NCBI GenBank assembly: GCA_964542765.1
Contig: CAZIVO010000008.1
Coordinates: forward strand, 1 to 57,562
Source of the DNA: CAZIVO01 sp964542765
Lineage (GTDB): Bacteria > Planctomycetota > UBA1135 > UBA2386
DNA length: 57,562 nt
Direction: 5' to 3'
Position 1 is the stretch's first letter. Each line of letters starts with the position of its first letter. Below are positions 42,515 to 50,051 of this stretch, piece by piece. Made by a program: the position numbers and the translations under genes. Below the pieces are notes generated by a model. The model worked only from the letters and a program-made list of their open reading frames with translations, made no database searches and was not told the DNA's origin.

Positions 42515-42661
42515 ATGGCAAAGTCGAGACGTAAGGCTGGTGGTTGCACGAAGGGCCGCTTCAAGCGCAAGAAGATGGGCAAGGGCTGGATCACGGCTCG
42601 CAAAGTGCGTGGTCGGCTGAAGCCACCCGAGAAGGCCAAGGAACCCGAGCCGAAAGGCTAG
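42515..42661 (+). CDS. Very basic 48-residue protein downstream of L3
   Basis: ATG start with GGCAGGAG 10-12 bases upstream and TAG at 42659-42661. The product begins MAKSRRKAGGCTKGRFKRKK and ends PPEKAKEPEPKG. Lys and Arg dominate, a small GC pair (G-G-C) is present, and the tail is Pro/Glu/Lys. Size and charge resemble small ribosomal or ribosome-associated proteins, but I cannot assign it to any family. It lies 15 bases after rplC and 9 bases before the flavoprotein start, so it is probably part of the same transcript. Confidence 0.7.
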   Translation: MAKSRRKAGGCTKGRFKRKKMGKGWITARKVRGRLKPPEKAKEPEPKG

Positions 42662-42670
42662 CGTCCGGCC

Positions 42671-43891
42671 GTGGAGGCCGAGATCCTCGTTGCGGGTGCT
42701 GGCGCTGCCGGATTGATGGCGGCCTTTCATGCGTCTGGTCGTGGTCGCCAGGTCATCTTGGCAGAGAAGAACCAGCAACCAGGGCTGAAGATTCTGATCA
42801 GCGGTGGTGGCCGGTGCAACCTGACGACGACCTGCAGTGGCAGTGATCTCGAACTGGAGTATGGCCCGAGATGTGGCAGGTGGTTGCGCCATGCTCTGCG
42901 TTCCTTTCCACCCAATGCTTTGCGGAGTTTCGTGGAAGAAGCGGGAGTCCCTCTGCAAGAAGAGTCCTTCGGCAAGATTTTTCCTGTGTCAGGCCGGGCC
43001 AGAGATGTTCTCGATGCTCTTGTGCGCGTGGTCGGCGAGTCAGGAGCGCAATTTTTGGCGGATGCCGATGTGGAAGAGTTGCGAGTGTGCGATGAGGGTT
43101 TTCGTGTCCGTTTGTCCGGCCAGCGCGAGGTGAAGGTGCAACATATCGTGCTGGCGACGGGGGGTTGCAGTTATCCCAAGACAGGTACCACGGGCGTTGG
43201 TTACCGACTCTGTCGCGAACTCGGTCATCGGATCATCGAGCCCAGGCCGCATCTGGCACCGTTGGCTGTCGACTTGCCGTGGGTGCAGTCGTTTTCGGGC
43301 ATGACCGTGGAGGATGCGGAGCTATCGCTCAGGGATGGTCGAGGAAACATCTTGTGTCGTCGTCGTCGTCCTTTTCTGTTCACGCACCGCGGCCTTTCCG
43401 GGCCTGCGGCGATGGACCTTGCGGGATTCGTCGAGGAGGCCGAGGGTTCTTGCGAACTCAGCATCGATCTGGCCCCGGACATGACCGAGGAGGAGATTGA
43501 CCGAAGTCTGCAAGAGGCTGCTCGGGCCGGGCATCGCCGGACGGCGCAGCGCTGCTTGCCCTTGTGGATTCCCGAGCGCCTTCGCTACGAACTGGCTCGC
43601 CAAGCCGATGCCGGGGTTGCGATCAGTGATTTGACGCGCGAGGCACGCCGTCGGTTGGTGGCCGGGGTCAAGTCCACTCGGTTGATGGTGGATCGCAGTC
43701 TCGGATTCGCGCATGCGGAGGTCACGCGCGGTGGCGTTTGTCTCGATGAGATCGATCCCAGAACGATGGAGTCGAAGATTGTGCCTGGCCTGTTTGTTTG
43801 CGGTGAATTACTGGATGTGGATGGGCCCATCGGAGGTTTCAATTTTCAGGCCGCCTTTGCCACCGGTCGGCTGGCGGGTCTGTCGGCTTGA
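42671..43891 (+). CDS. HI0933/YhiN (BaiN)-type flavoprotein
   Basis: 406 residues, GTG start. FAD-binding Rossmann motif ILVAGAGAAGLMAAFHA at the N-terminus, GLKILISGGGRCNLTT typical of the HI0933/YhiN family, IVLATGGCSYPKTGTTG, and C-terminal GLFVCGELLDVDGPIGGFNFQAAFATG. Most members are uncharacterised; BaiN from Clostridium acts on bile-acid intermediates, which is not implied here. It converges on the zinc dehydrogenase gene with 4 bases between the stops. Confidence 0.9.
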   Translation: MEAEILVAGAGAAGLMAAFHASGRGRQVILAEKNQQPGLKILISGGGRCNLTTTCSGSDLELEYGPRCGRWLRHALRSFPPNALRSFVEEAGVPLQEESFGKIFPVSGRARDVLDALVRVVGESGAQFLADADVEELRVCDEGFRVRLSGQREVKVQHIVLATGGCSYPKTGTTGVGYRLCRELGHRIIEPRPHLAPLAVDLPWVQSFSGMTVEDAELSLRDGRGNILCRRRRPFLFTHRGLSGPAAMDLAGFVEEAEGSCELSIDLAPDMTEEEIDRSLQEAARAGHRRTAQRCLPLWIPERLRYELARQADAGVAISDLTREARRRLVAGVKSTRLMVDRSLGFAHAEVTRGGVCLDEIDPRTMESKIVPGLFVCGELLDVDGPIGGFNFQAAFATGRLAGLSA

Positions 43892-43895
43892 TGGG

Positions 43896-44861
43896 CTAGC
43901 CCGCTCGCAAGTCGAGGAGGACTTTCAGGTTGCCGGACTGGCGGGCCTCGTCAAAGGCGGCGTTGGCTTCGGCAAGGGGGCGGCATCCGGCGATCATCTG
44001 CGCCACCGGAATGACATCATCGGCCAGCGCCTGGATGGCAGGCTCGAAGGGGCCACAGCGCGATCCGAGCAGCGTGATCTCGTCGACGACCAGCGGTGCA
44101 AGATCCAGGGTAGTCGTTTCCTCGGTCGTGGTTTTCAAGATGGCGATGCCGCGGGGTTCGAGGAGTTTGAGCAGTCGCGGCAGGACATGGGCGTGGCCGG
44201 TAGCTTCGACTACGAGTTGGTAGGTAGCGGTATCGGCAGGCGGGATTTCCTCCAGCAGTCCCGTGAGCAGGGTGCAGTCGGGAGGGAGAATCTCTTTTCG
44301 CTCAAGGTGTCGTCCGGCGACGGTCACATCGAGGCCGTGCAGGGACAGGACCCAGGCGCAAAGGCAACCGAGTTTGCCGTCGCCGGCGACCAGTGCTCGA
44401 GTGCCGGGCTCGAGATCGATCTGCTCGGTCAGTTCGAAGGCTGCGGCCAGTGGTTCGGTGAAGGTGGCAACTTCGCTCGTGATGTGATCGGGGATGGGGT
44501 GAAGATTTTCATCGGGCAGGCAGAGTTCTTCGGCGAAGGCCCCGCCATGCTCGAGGATGCCCAGGACGGTTCGCTGCGGGCAGTGTCGCTGCATTCCATC
44601 GCGGCACCATCCGCAGTTTCCGCAGGCGGCATTGATTTCGCCGACGACTCGTTGCCCGGCGAGGGGGCCGTCGATGGCTTTGCCGACGAATTCATGCCCG
44701 GGAATGCCACGGAACTGCATGTAGCCGCGTTGCAGCGCGAGGTCGGTGGCGCAGATCCCAGCGGTGATGACTCGGACTCGTGACGATCCATCCTTCGACT
44801 CGGGCGCACGAAGATCTTCGCGGTAGTGGAGACGCCCGTCTTCGAGCCAGAGGCCGCGCAT
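43896..44861 (-). CDS. Zinc-dependent alcohol dehydrogenase-like (MDR) protein
   Basis: 321-residue medium-chain dehydrogenase/reductase. Catalytic zinc ligands C37 (ICATD) and H56-E57 (GHEF), structural zinc cysteines C80, C83, C86 and C94 (CGNCGWC...HC), and a Rossmann segment LVAGDGKLGCLCAWVLS. This is the layout of alcohol, threonine or sorbitol dehydrogenases; the substrate is unknown. The protein is slightly short for the family. It is the last gene of the minus-strand series, starting 8 bases after the panB stop. Confidence 0.88.
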   Translation of the reverse strand: MRGLWLEDGRLHYREDLRAPESKDGSSRVRVITAGICATDLALQRGYMQFRGIPGHEFVGKAIDGPLAGQRVVGEINAACGNCGWCRDGMQRHCPQRTVLGILEHGGAFAEELCLPDENLHPIPDHITSEVATFTEPLAAAFELTEQIDLEPGTRALVAGDGKLGCLCAWVLSLHGLDVTVAGRHLERKEILPPDCTLLTGLLEEIPPADTATYQLVVEATGHAHVLPRLLKLLEPRGIAILKTTTEETTTLDLAPLVVDEITLLGSRCGPFEPAIQALADDVIPVAQMIAGCRPLAEANAAFDEARQSGNLKVLLDLRAG

Positions 44862-44869
44862 GCTCGGTT

Positions 44870-45676
44870 TCAGTAGGACTCATCCGGGCCAGGAAAGCCG
44901 CTGCCGCGGACGTCTTCGCAGTAGTCCTTGATGGCACCGCCGATGGCCTCGGCAATTTCGGCATAGCGCCTCACGAACCGGGGCCGAAATTTGGTGAAGA
45001 GCCCGAGCATGTCATGGGTGACCAGGATCTGTCCATCGCAACCGGAACCGGCACCGATACCGATGGTCGGGATCGAGAGTTCACTGGTGATGCGTGTGGC
45101 CAGTTCGGCCGGAATCTTTTCGAGAACCACGGCGAAGGCACCGGCTTGTTCGAGGGCCTGGGCATCGGCGGCGATCAGGTCAGCTTCGGCAGCATCGGTC
45201 CCGCGGACCTTGTAGGTGCCGTACTGATGAATACTCTGAGGCATGAGGCCGAGATGGCCCATGACCGGGATGCCCGCCTCGGTCAACCGCTTGACCGTGG
45301 GTGCGACGCTCTGGCCGCCCTCGACCTTGACGGCTTCGACCAACCCTTCCTTCAAGAGGCGACCGGCGTTGCGGAGGGCTTCTTCGTCGCTGACCTGAAA
45401 GGACAGAAAGGGCATGTCGCCGACGACGAAGGCGCGCTTGGCAGCGCGACTCACCAGTTCGCTGTGATAGAGGATGTGTTCGAAGGTTACCGATACGGTG
45501 GTGTCGTGGCCTTGGACGACCGTGCCGACGGAATCGCCTACCAGAAGGAGATCGACCCCGGCATCGTCGAGAATGCCAGCCATCGTGTAGTCGTATGCGG
45601 TGAGTGCGACGATCTTGTCCCCGGTGGCCTTCATGGCACGAAGAGCTTCGGTTGTGATCTTGACGCGATCGGCCAT
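44870..45676 (-). CDS. panB: 3-methyl-2-oxobutanoate hydroxymethyltransferase
   Basis: 268 residues. First committed step of pantothenate synthesis, transferring a hydroxymethyl group from methylene-THF to ketoisovalerate. Family motifs are VALTAYDYTMAGILDDAGVD, LLVGDSVGTVVQGHDTT (metal-binding Asp), VKVEGG, MGHLGLMPQSI, VLEKIPAEL and GIGAGSGCDGQILV. The start is the ATG at 45676 with GGTGAG upstream, 4 bases after the pcnB stop; the frame runs on to 45709 inside pcnB. Other pan genes are not in the window. Confidence 0.95.
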   Translation of the reverse strand: MADRVKITTEALRAMKATGDKIVALTAYDYTMAGILDDAGVDLLLVGDSVGTVVQGHDTTVSVTFEHILYHSELVSRAAKRAFVVGDMPFLSFQVSDEEALRNAGRLLKEGLVEAVKVEGGQSVAPTVKRLTEAGIPVMGHLGLMPQSIHQYGTYKVRGTDAAEADLIAADAQALEQAGAFAVVLEKIPAELATRITSELSIPTIGIGAGSGCDGQILVTHDMLGLFTKFRPRFVRRYAEIAEAIGGAIKDYCEDVRGSGFPGPDESY

Positions 45677-45680
45677 GTGC

Positions 45681-47528
45681 TCACCAGTCTCCGAAGACAT
45701 CGTCGTCATCAGCGGGCGGTGGCGCGTCGGGGGTGGAGTCCGATGGTTTGGGAGGCTTGTAGTTGTCGGCTTCTTCGTTGGGGGGTGGCGATACGCGTTT
45801 GCGCTTGCTGCCTGGCGTTTCGACGATGGAACCGAAGCTAGGCACCTGGCGCGGGTTCAACTCTATATCGAAGGCAGTGAGGTCGACGCCTTCGGGCTCG
45901 AGGGTTTTAACCGGATCTGATCGGCGTGATCTGCTGCGGCTCTTCTTCTTGGCGGGAGTCTTCTTGGAGGCAGCCTTCTTGCCGGCTTTTTTTCGGTCGG
46001 TCTTCTTCTGATCGGAATCAGAGGAACTGCTCGAGGCTTTCCTGCGTCTCGACCGAGTTTTCTTCTGGGCTGGTGCTTGCGAACTGTCCCGGTCAGAGCT
46101 TGCCTCGGCCGGGGTTTCGCGAGAGCCTCGGCCTCTCGGCCGCCGACTTCTCCGGCCTTCGCCAGAGGACTCGGTCTCCTGGGGCTGGCTGTCTTGTTCT
46201 CTTTCAGTTGCGGACTCTTCCTCTGAGCGGGAATCGCCACTCCGACGGCGGCCGCGGCGGCGCCGGCGTTTTCGGCGTGGTTGATCACCGTCAGGGGATC
46301 GAGGAGAGTCACCAGATGTGCGAGCGGCAGGCTCGCGATCGGGTGTTGTCTCCTTGGCTACACTGGCGGCAAGCTCACTCCAGCGTTTGAGATCGTCGAA
46401 TCCCGTTCCGGTAGCGGCGCAGGTCAGTTCGAAGAGGTCGAGAGCTTCGTTGAAGTAGGGGTCACGCAGGAAGGATGAAGTCTTGAACCTGGTCTTGCCG
46501 CGTGCCGTGAAGCGTTGCTGGACCCCGCAGATTCGTTTCAGGCAACCGGCATCGCGTCGTGAGAGGCGAAGGTCGCGAGTGAAGGGACCCAAAAGTTCTT
46601 CTGCGATGGGGGTCGCACTTCTGCGCTTGGTTTGACTGGTTCTGAGCGCGATCGCGCGGGTGAAGATTGCGCCGAGAAGGACCGGGCTTGGTGGCGCGCC
46701 GTGCTGTACTACGCGGTCATCGAGAGCTTCGAGGATCCGCCAGAACCTGACTCTTTCCTCGGCATCGGCTTCCCTCAGGTATCCCCCAAGAACCGGGAGC
46801 ATGACCTCGATTGCATCGATATCGCGAAGGATCTGGAAGGAGTCGAGGGAATGGCCTCCTCGCAAGAGTCGGAGGATCTCCTCGAGCAGTCGCGGGGGAG
46901 CGCTGCGCGCGAGGTCGGGGGCGACATCCTTCATGGCTGCCAGGGTTGGCTTGTCGAAATCGAAGCCGAGTCGTCCACTGAACTTGGCCGCTCGGAGGAT
47001 CCGAACCGGGTCTTCGCGGAAGCGGGTCACGGGGTCGCCGATGGTCTTGAGGATTTTCGCTCGAAGATCGGAGAGTCCATCGACGTAATCGATGATCTGG
47101 TCCCCTACGGGATCGAAGAACAGGGCGTTGACCGTGAAGTCACGGCGCATGGCGTCTTCCTCGGCATTGCCGAAGACATTGTCCCGTGTGATCAGGAGGT
47201 CTTCGCCATCGTCACCGAGTTCAGGTGTCCGGCGGAAGGTGGCGACCTCGAGAATCTTCTGGTTGCGGTTGAAGTGAAGATGGGCCAGCTTGAATCGGCG
47301 ACCGATGATCCGGCAGTTGCGCGGGAAGGTTCGCTTCACCTGCTGGGGCCGTGCGCTGGTGGCGATGTCAAAATCTTTGGGCTCGCGCTGCAAGAGGAGA
47401 TCGCGCACGCAGCCGCCGACGAGATAGCCTTCAAAGCCTCGGTCCTTGAGGCGGTGAAGAGCCTTGACGGCATCGGAGTCCAGCGTGTTGGGCTGGAGGC
47501 CGGAGGGTGAGATGATCTTGGGCTCGAT
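45681..47528 (-). CDS. pcnB: Poly(A) polymerase / CCA-adding enzyme family (PcnB), with basic tail
   Basis: Class II nucleotidyltransferase that adds poly(A) or CCA to RNA 3' ends. The core motifs are GYLVGGCVRDLLLQ, KDFDIATSA (catalytic DxD), RRDFTVNALFFD, DYVDGLSDL and EDPVRILRAAKFSGRLGF. After the polymerase body (to about residue 390) comes a roughly 200-residue tail rich in Arg, Lys, Ser and Glu (RRKRRRRRGRRR, KKTPAKKKSRSRSR). No ATG, GTG or TTG exists in frame upstream of the catalytic GG. The frame is open back to 47600, and the first GTG (47408) is the Val of GGCVRD. I set the start at an ATC (47528) as one of several non-canonical options. Confidence 0.88.
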   Translation of the reverse strand: MEPKIISPSGLQPNTLDSDAVKALHRLKDRGFEGYLVGGCVRDLLLQREPKDFDIATSARPQQVKRTFPRNCRIIGRRFKLAHLHFNRNQKILEVATFRRTPELGDDGEDLLITRDNVFGNAEEDAMRRDFTVNALFFDPVGDQIIDYVDGLSDLRAKILKTIGDPVTRFREDPVRILRAAKFSGRLGFDFDKPTLAAMKDVAPDLARSAPPRLLEEILRLLRGGHSLDSFQILRDIDAIEVMLPVLGGYLREADAEERVRFWRILEALDDRVVQHGAPPSPVLLGAIFTRAIALRTSQTKRRSATPIAEELLGPFTRDLRLSRRDAGCLKRICGVQQRFTARGKTRFKTSSFLRDPYFNEALDLFELTCAATGTGFDDLKRWSELAASVAKETTPDREPAARTSGDSPRSPDGDQPRRKRRRRRGRRRSGDSRSEEESATEREQDSQPQETESSGEGRRSRRPRGRGSRETPAEASSDRDSSQAPAQKKTRSRRRKASSSSSDSDQKKTDRKKAGKKAASKKTPAKKKSRSRSRRSDPVKTLEPEGVDLTAFDIELNPRQVPSFGSIVETPGSKRKRVSPPPNEEADNYKPPKPSDSTPDAPPPADDDDVFGDW

Positions 47529-47595
47529 CGGGGTACCTGTGTGGTGCTTGTGGTGGTGCTTGGGCCGTGGCGGCGTTTCTGTGCCGGGGACGGTT

Positions 47596-47734
47596 CCGTA
47601 TCAGCCGATTTGAGGCGTGCTGTTGCCTTTTTTGTATCCCGCTGCCCCCTGCGTCTCAACTGGCTTGGGGTGGAAAGATCGATCAGGGTTCCGTACGTGC
47701 CATTCGGGGCGGTGCGAAGGTGCCGTATCAGCCG
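47596..47734. repeat. 12-bp direct repeat flanking the dus-pcnB junction
   Basis: CCGTATCAGCCG occurs at 47596-47607 and again at 47723-47734, 127 bases apart. The 47728-47730 bases of one copy are the dus stop codon (read on the minus strand); the other copy carries the TGA that closes the pcnB frame upstream. GGTTCCGTA is also repeated (47592-47600 and about 47687-47695). This suggests a local duplication or rearrangement at this junction. Confidence 0.7.
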
Positions 47735-48912
47735 CCGCCAGTGGACGGATCGGCCTCGGTGGGGTCTTCGAACAAGCGCCCGGCTTCATCGCGATGATCG
47801 AGAAATCCGGGCGGCAGACTGACGGTCTGGGTCCGGGTGGTCTTGGCCCGGCGGGCACGGAGTGCGGCCTCCGGGAAGGGCATGTCGGCCGGGAGGTTGG
47901 CGAGCAGATCTTGGAGTTGGGCATAGTTCTCCACCCGTTGGAGTTCGGGCAGATGCCGCTTTGCTCCTGGGAAGCTCTTGGTATACCACCCCAGAAATTT
48001 GCGAAATTCGCGGATGCCGGCGGTTTCGTCGATGTAGTCAATCAGCAGTCGGGCGTGTTCGAGGGCGATTTCGATGGCTTGACCGAGTTTGGGGGGTGGT
48101 CCCGGCTCGCGGCCATCGAACACCTCGACGAATTCGCCAAAGAGCCAGGGTCGGCCCAAGCAGCCCCTGCCGACAACCACGCCATCGCAACCGGTCGTTC
48201 GCATCATCCGCAGGGCATCGAAGGATTCGAAGACATCACCATTGCCGAGCACGGGGATCTCGGTGATCAGGCTTTTTAGGTCGGCGATGGCGTCCCAGTC
48301 AGCCTCGCCCGAATAGAGCTGGGCGGCGGTTCTGGCGTGCAGCGCCACCGCCTTGCAGCCTTCCTCGCGGCCGATGCGGCCAGCATTTCGATAGGTCGGA
48401 AGGTCATCATTGATGCCTTTGCGGAACTTGATGGTCACGGGGATGGCGCCGGCGTTGCTCACCACCGAACGGACCAGGCGGGCCATCAGGCCTGGGCGGG
48501 CCGGGATGGCCGCGCCACCACCATTGCTGGTGACCTTGCGCACGGGACAACCGAAGTTCATGTCGATGTGGTCCACGCCCCATTCGTTGGCGAGGATCTT
48601 GGTGGCATCGGCGAGGTTGTCGGGGTGGGTGCCGTAGAGCTGGATGCTACGTGTGGATTCAGAGTCATCGAAGCTCGCCAGGCGCAGGGTCTTTGCGTGG
48701 CCCATGGCGAAGCTCTTGGCGGTGATCATTTCGCTCACGTAGAGGCAGCGGTCACCCGAGAATCGGCGGCAAAGAGTTCGGAAGGGCGCGTTGGTGATGC
48801 CGGCCATGGGGGCCAGAACCACCGGCGGATAGATCCGCAGCGGCCCCAGTTCCAGGGCTTGGAACTCTCCTGGACCGGCGAGCGGGACATCCCTGTTCAG
48901 GGGACTGCGCAT
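47728..48912 (-). CDS. dus: tRNA-dihydrouridine synthase
   Basis: 394-residue FMN enzyme that reduces uridines in the tRNA D-loop to dihydrouridine. DusB-like features are PVVLAPMAGITNAPFR, the catalytic Cys in NFGCP (C122), KFRKG, ALHARTAAQLYSG and VLGNGDVFESFDAL, with DGVVVGRGCLGRPWLF. A C-terminal helical tail follows. The start is the ATG at 48912; the frame continues to 49038 through the tRNA gene and is not coding there. The tRNA-Leu gene lies 43 bases upstream on the same strand, so tRNA and modifying enzyme may be cotranscribed. Confidence 0.94.
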   Translation of the reverse strand: MRSPLNRDVPLAGPGEFQALELGPLRIYPPVVLAPMAGITNAPFRTLCRRFSGDRCLYVSEMITAKSFAMGHAKTLRLASFDDSESTRSIQLYGTHPDNLADATKILANEWGVDHIDMNFGCPVRKVTSNGGGAAIPARPGLMARLVRSVVSNAGAIPVTIKFRKGINDDLPTYRNAGRIGREEGCKAVALHARTAAQLYSGEADWDAIADLKSLITEIPVLGNGDVFESFDALRMMRTTGCDGVVVGRGCLGRPWLFGEFVEVFDGREPGPPPKLGQAIEIALEHARLLIDYIDETAGIREFRKFLGWYTKSFPGAKRHLPELQRVENYAQLQDLLANLPADMPFPEAALRARRAKTTRTQTVSLPPGFLDHRDEAGRLFEDPTEADPSTGGG

Positions 48913-48955
48913 GTGTAAGTCGACCCCGAAATCGTTTCGATACGTGAATGGGAAT

Positions 48956-49044
48956 TGGTGCCCAGGAGAGGACTCGAACCTCCACGAGGTGTTACCCTCA
49001 CTAGGACCTGAACCTAGCGCGTCTGCCAATTCCGCCACCTGGGC
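48956..49044 (-). tRNA. tRNA-Leu(CAG)
   Basis: 89 bases with encoded CCA. The acceptor stem is GCCCAGG at the 5' end against CCTGGGC. The D-arm region holds TGGCGGAATTGGCAGACGCG, the anticodon stem-loop is CTAGG-TTCAGGT-CCTAG with anticodon CAG, a long variable arm marks class II, and the T-arm is GGAGGTTCGAGTCCTCTC. Discriminator A and CCA are encoded. It is read on the minus strand, with its own promoter upstream. Confidence 0.97.
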
Positions 49045-49062
49045 AGTGTTTCAGGCCGAGGG

Positions 49063-49090
49063 AAATTATCTGTCTGGGAGCCGTTTGCAA
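49063..49090 (-). promoter_or_regulatory. Promoter of tRNA-Leu
   Basis: On the minus strand, -35 TTGCAA (49090-49085), 16-base spacer, -10 TAATTT (49068-49063), about 18 bases before the mature tRNA 5' end. It lies just upstream of smpB on the other strand (ATG at 49100), so smpB must be driven from within or beyond the tRNA gene, or the two promoters overlap. Confidence 0.65.
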
Positions 49091-49099
49091 GCCTGATCC

Positions 49100-49582
49100 A
49101 TGTCTGACACCCGCAAGACCCGTAAAACCAGCGTCGACCTTCCCGGTCGCACGGTGGTGCTCCACAAGAAAGCCCGCCATCGCTTCGAGGTCATCGAAGA
49201 ATTCGAGGCCGGGCTGGTCTTGCGTGGCACCGAGGTCAAGTCCTTGCGGGAGGGGAAGGTGAGCCTGGACGAGGCCTTCGGGCGGATCGACGGCAAGGAG
49301 GCCTTCCTGGTGGGCTGCCATATTCCGGAGTATTTCGCCGGCAATCGCCAGAATCACGATCCCCTCCGTCGCCGGAAGCTCTTGCTGCGGCGCCGTGAGA
49401 TCAAGCGCATCGAGACCAAGGTGACTCAAAAGGGTTTCACCGTGGTTCCCTTGCGGTTGTATTTCAGCGACCGTGGCTTTGCCAAGGTGACGCTCGGCCT
49501 ATGCCGCGGCAAGCGGATGGGGGACAAGCGCGAAGTGATCAAGCGTCGCGAGGCCGAGCGGCAGATGCGCCAAGATCTTTGA
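49100..49582 (+). CDS. smpB: SsrA-binding protein SmpB
   Basis: 160-residue RNA-binding protein that delivers tmRNA to stalled ribosomes. Family motifs are ARHRFEVIEEFEAGLVLRGTEVKSLREGK (spread over two strands), ISEAFG-like VSLDEAFGRI, and RRKLLLRRREIKRI, followed by GFTVVPLRLYFSDRGFAKVTLGLCRGKR. A basic tail (DKREVIKRREAERQMRQDL) completes the protein. ssrA lies 65 bases downstream on the same strand. Pairing of smpB and ssrA fits a trans-translation locus. Confidence 0.96.
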   Translation: MSDTRKTRKTSVDLPGRTVVLHKKARHRFEVIEEFEAGLVLRGTEVKSLREGKVSLDEAFGRIDGKEAFLVGCHIPEYFAGNRQNHDPLRRRKLLLRRREIKRIETKVTQKGFTVVPLRLYFSDRGFAKVTLGLCRGKRMGDKREVIKRREAERQMRQDL

Positions 49583-49599
49583 AGTCGGTACCGCGGGGC

Positions 49600-49630
49600 T
49601 TGAAAGCTGACTCATCCTGGCCGATAAGAT
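49600..49630 (+). promoter_or_regulatory. Candidate promoter of tmRNA
   Basis: -35 TTGAAA (49600-49605) and -10 TAAGAT (49625-49630) with a 19-base spacer, or GATAAG with 17. The predicted start is about 10 bases before the mature 5' end at 49648, so a short leader would be removed by RNase P. Confidence 0.5.
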
Positions 49631-49647
49631 AGATCGCACAACCGTGT

Positions 49648-49996
49648 GGGGGCGATCGGAATTGACCGGATGCTGTCACGACGGTGGTGGCGTGCCGAGG
49701 GCCGGGTGGCCTCGCTAAAAACCCGGAAAAACCTTAAGTGCCAACAAGCACTACGCTTTGGCTGCCTAAAGTGCAGTCACGTCAAGGGTCCTGAGCCTGT
49801 GGGGGCCGGCGACGCCATATAACAGGCTGGCTGCGTGCGGTTGTTCGGCCCGCCCGCGGTGAGAAACAGTCGAACTGGCTGTGGCGCATCCTGGTCGTTG
49901 GAGACGTTCATGGCGAGATCAAATAACGACCTACGCACGTAGAAGCCATCGCCGGGGTATCGCGGGACGCGGGTTCGATTCCCGCCGCCTCCACCA
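49648..49996 (+). ncRNA. ssrA: Transfer-messenger RNA (tmRNA)
   Basis: 349 bases. The 5' end GGGGGCG pairs with the 3' CGCCTCC to form the acceptor stem (one G-U), followed by an encoded ACCA, and the T-arm is GCGGGTTCGATTCCCGC. The tag reading frame is 49740-49769: GCC AAC AAG CAC TAC GCT TTG GCT GCC TAA, giving ANKHYALAA. The ALAA end is the usual degradation signal for ClpXP-type proteases. Standard one-piece tmRNA with pseudoknot-rich middle. Confidence 0.97.
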
Positions 49997-50051
49997 TTCA
50001 TAGAATAACGCCTTGTTCCTCAGCGTCCGCGGCAAGGTCGCCAGCTAACGG

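Noticed and set aside
47336..47659. 107-residue minus-strand ORF as the pcnB N-terminus
   Set aside because: It is in a different frame from pcnB and becomes a shadow within the conserved core. It is kept only as a frameshift alternative in the pcnB finding.
48913..49038. Longer dus start at 49038
   Set aside because: This stretch runs through the tRNA-Leu gene; the ATG at 48912 fits the family.
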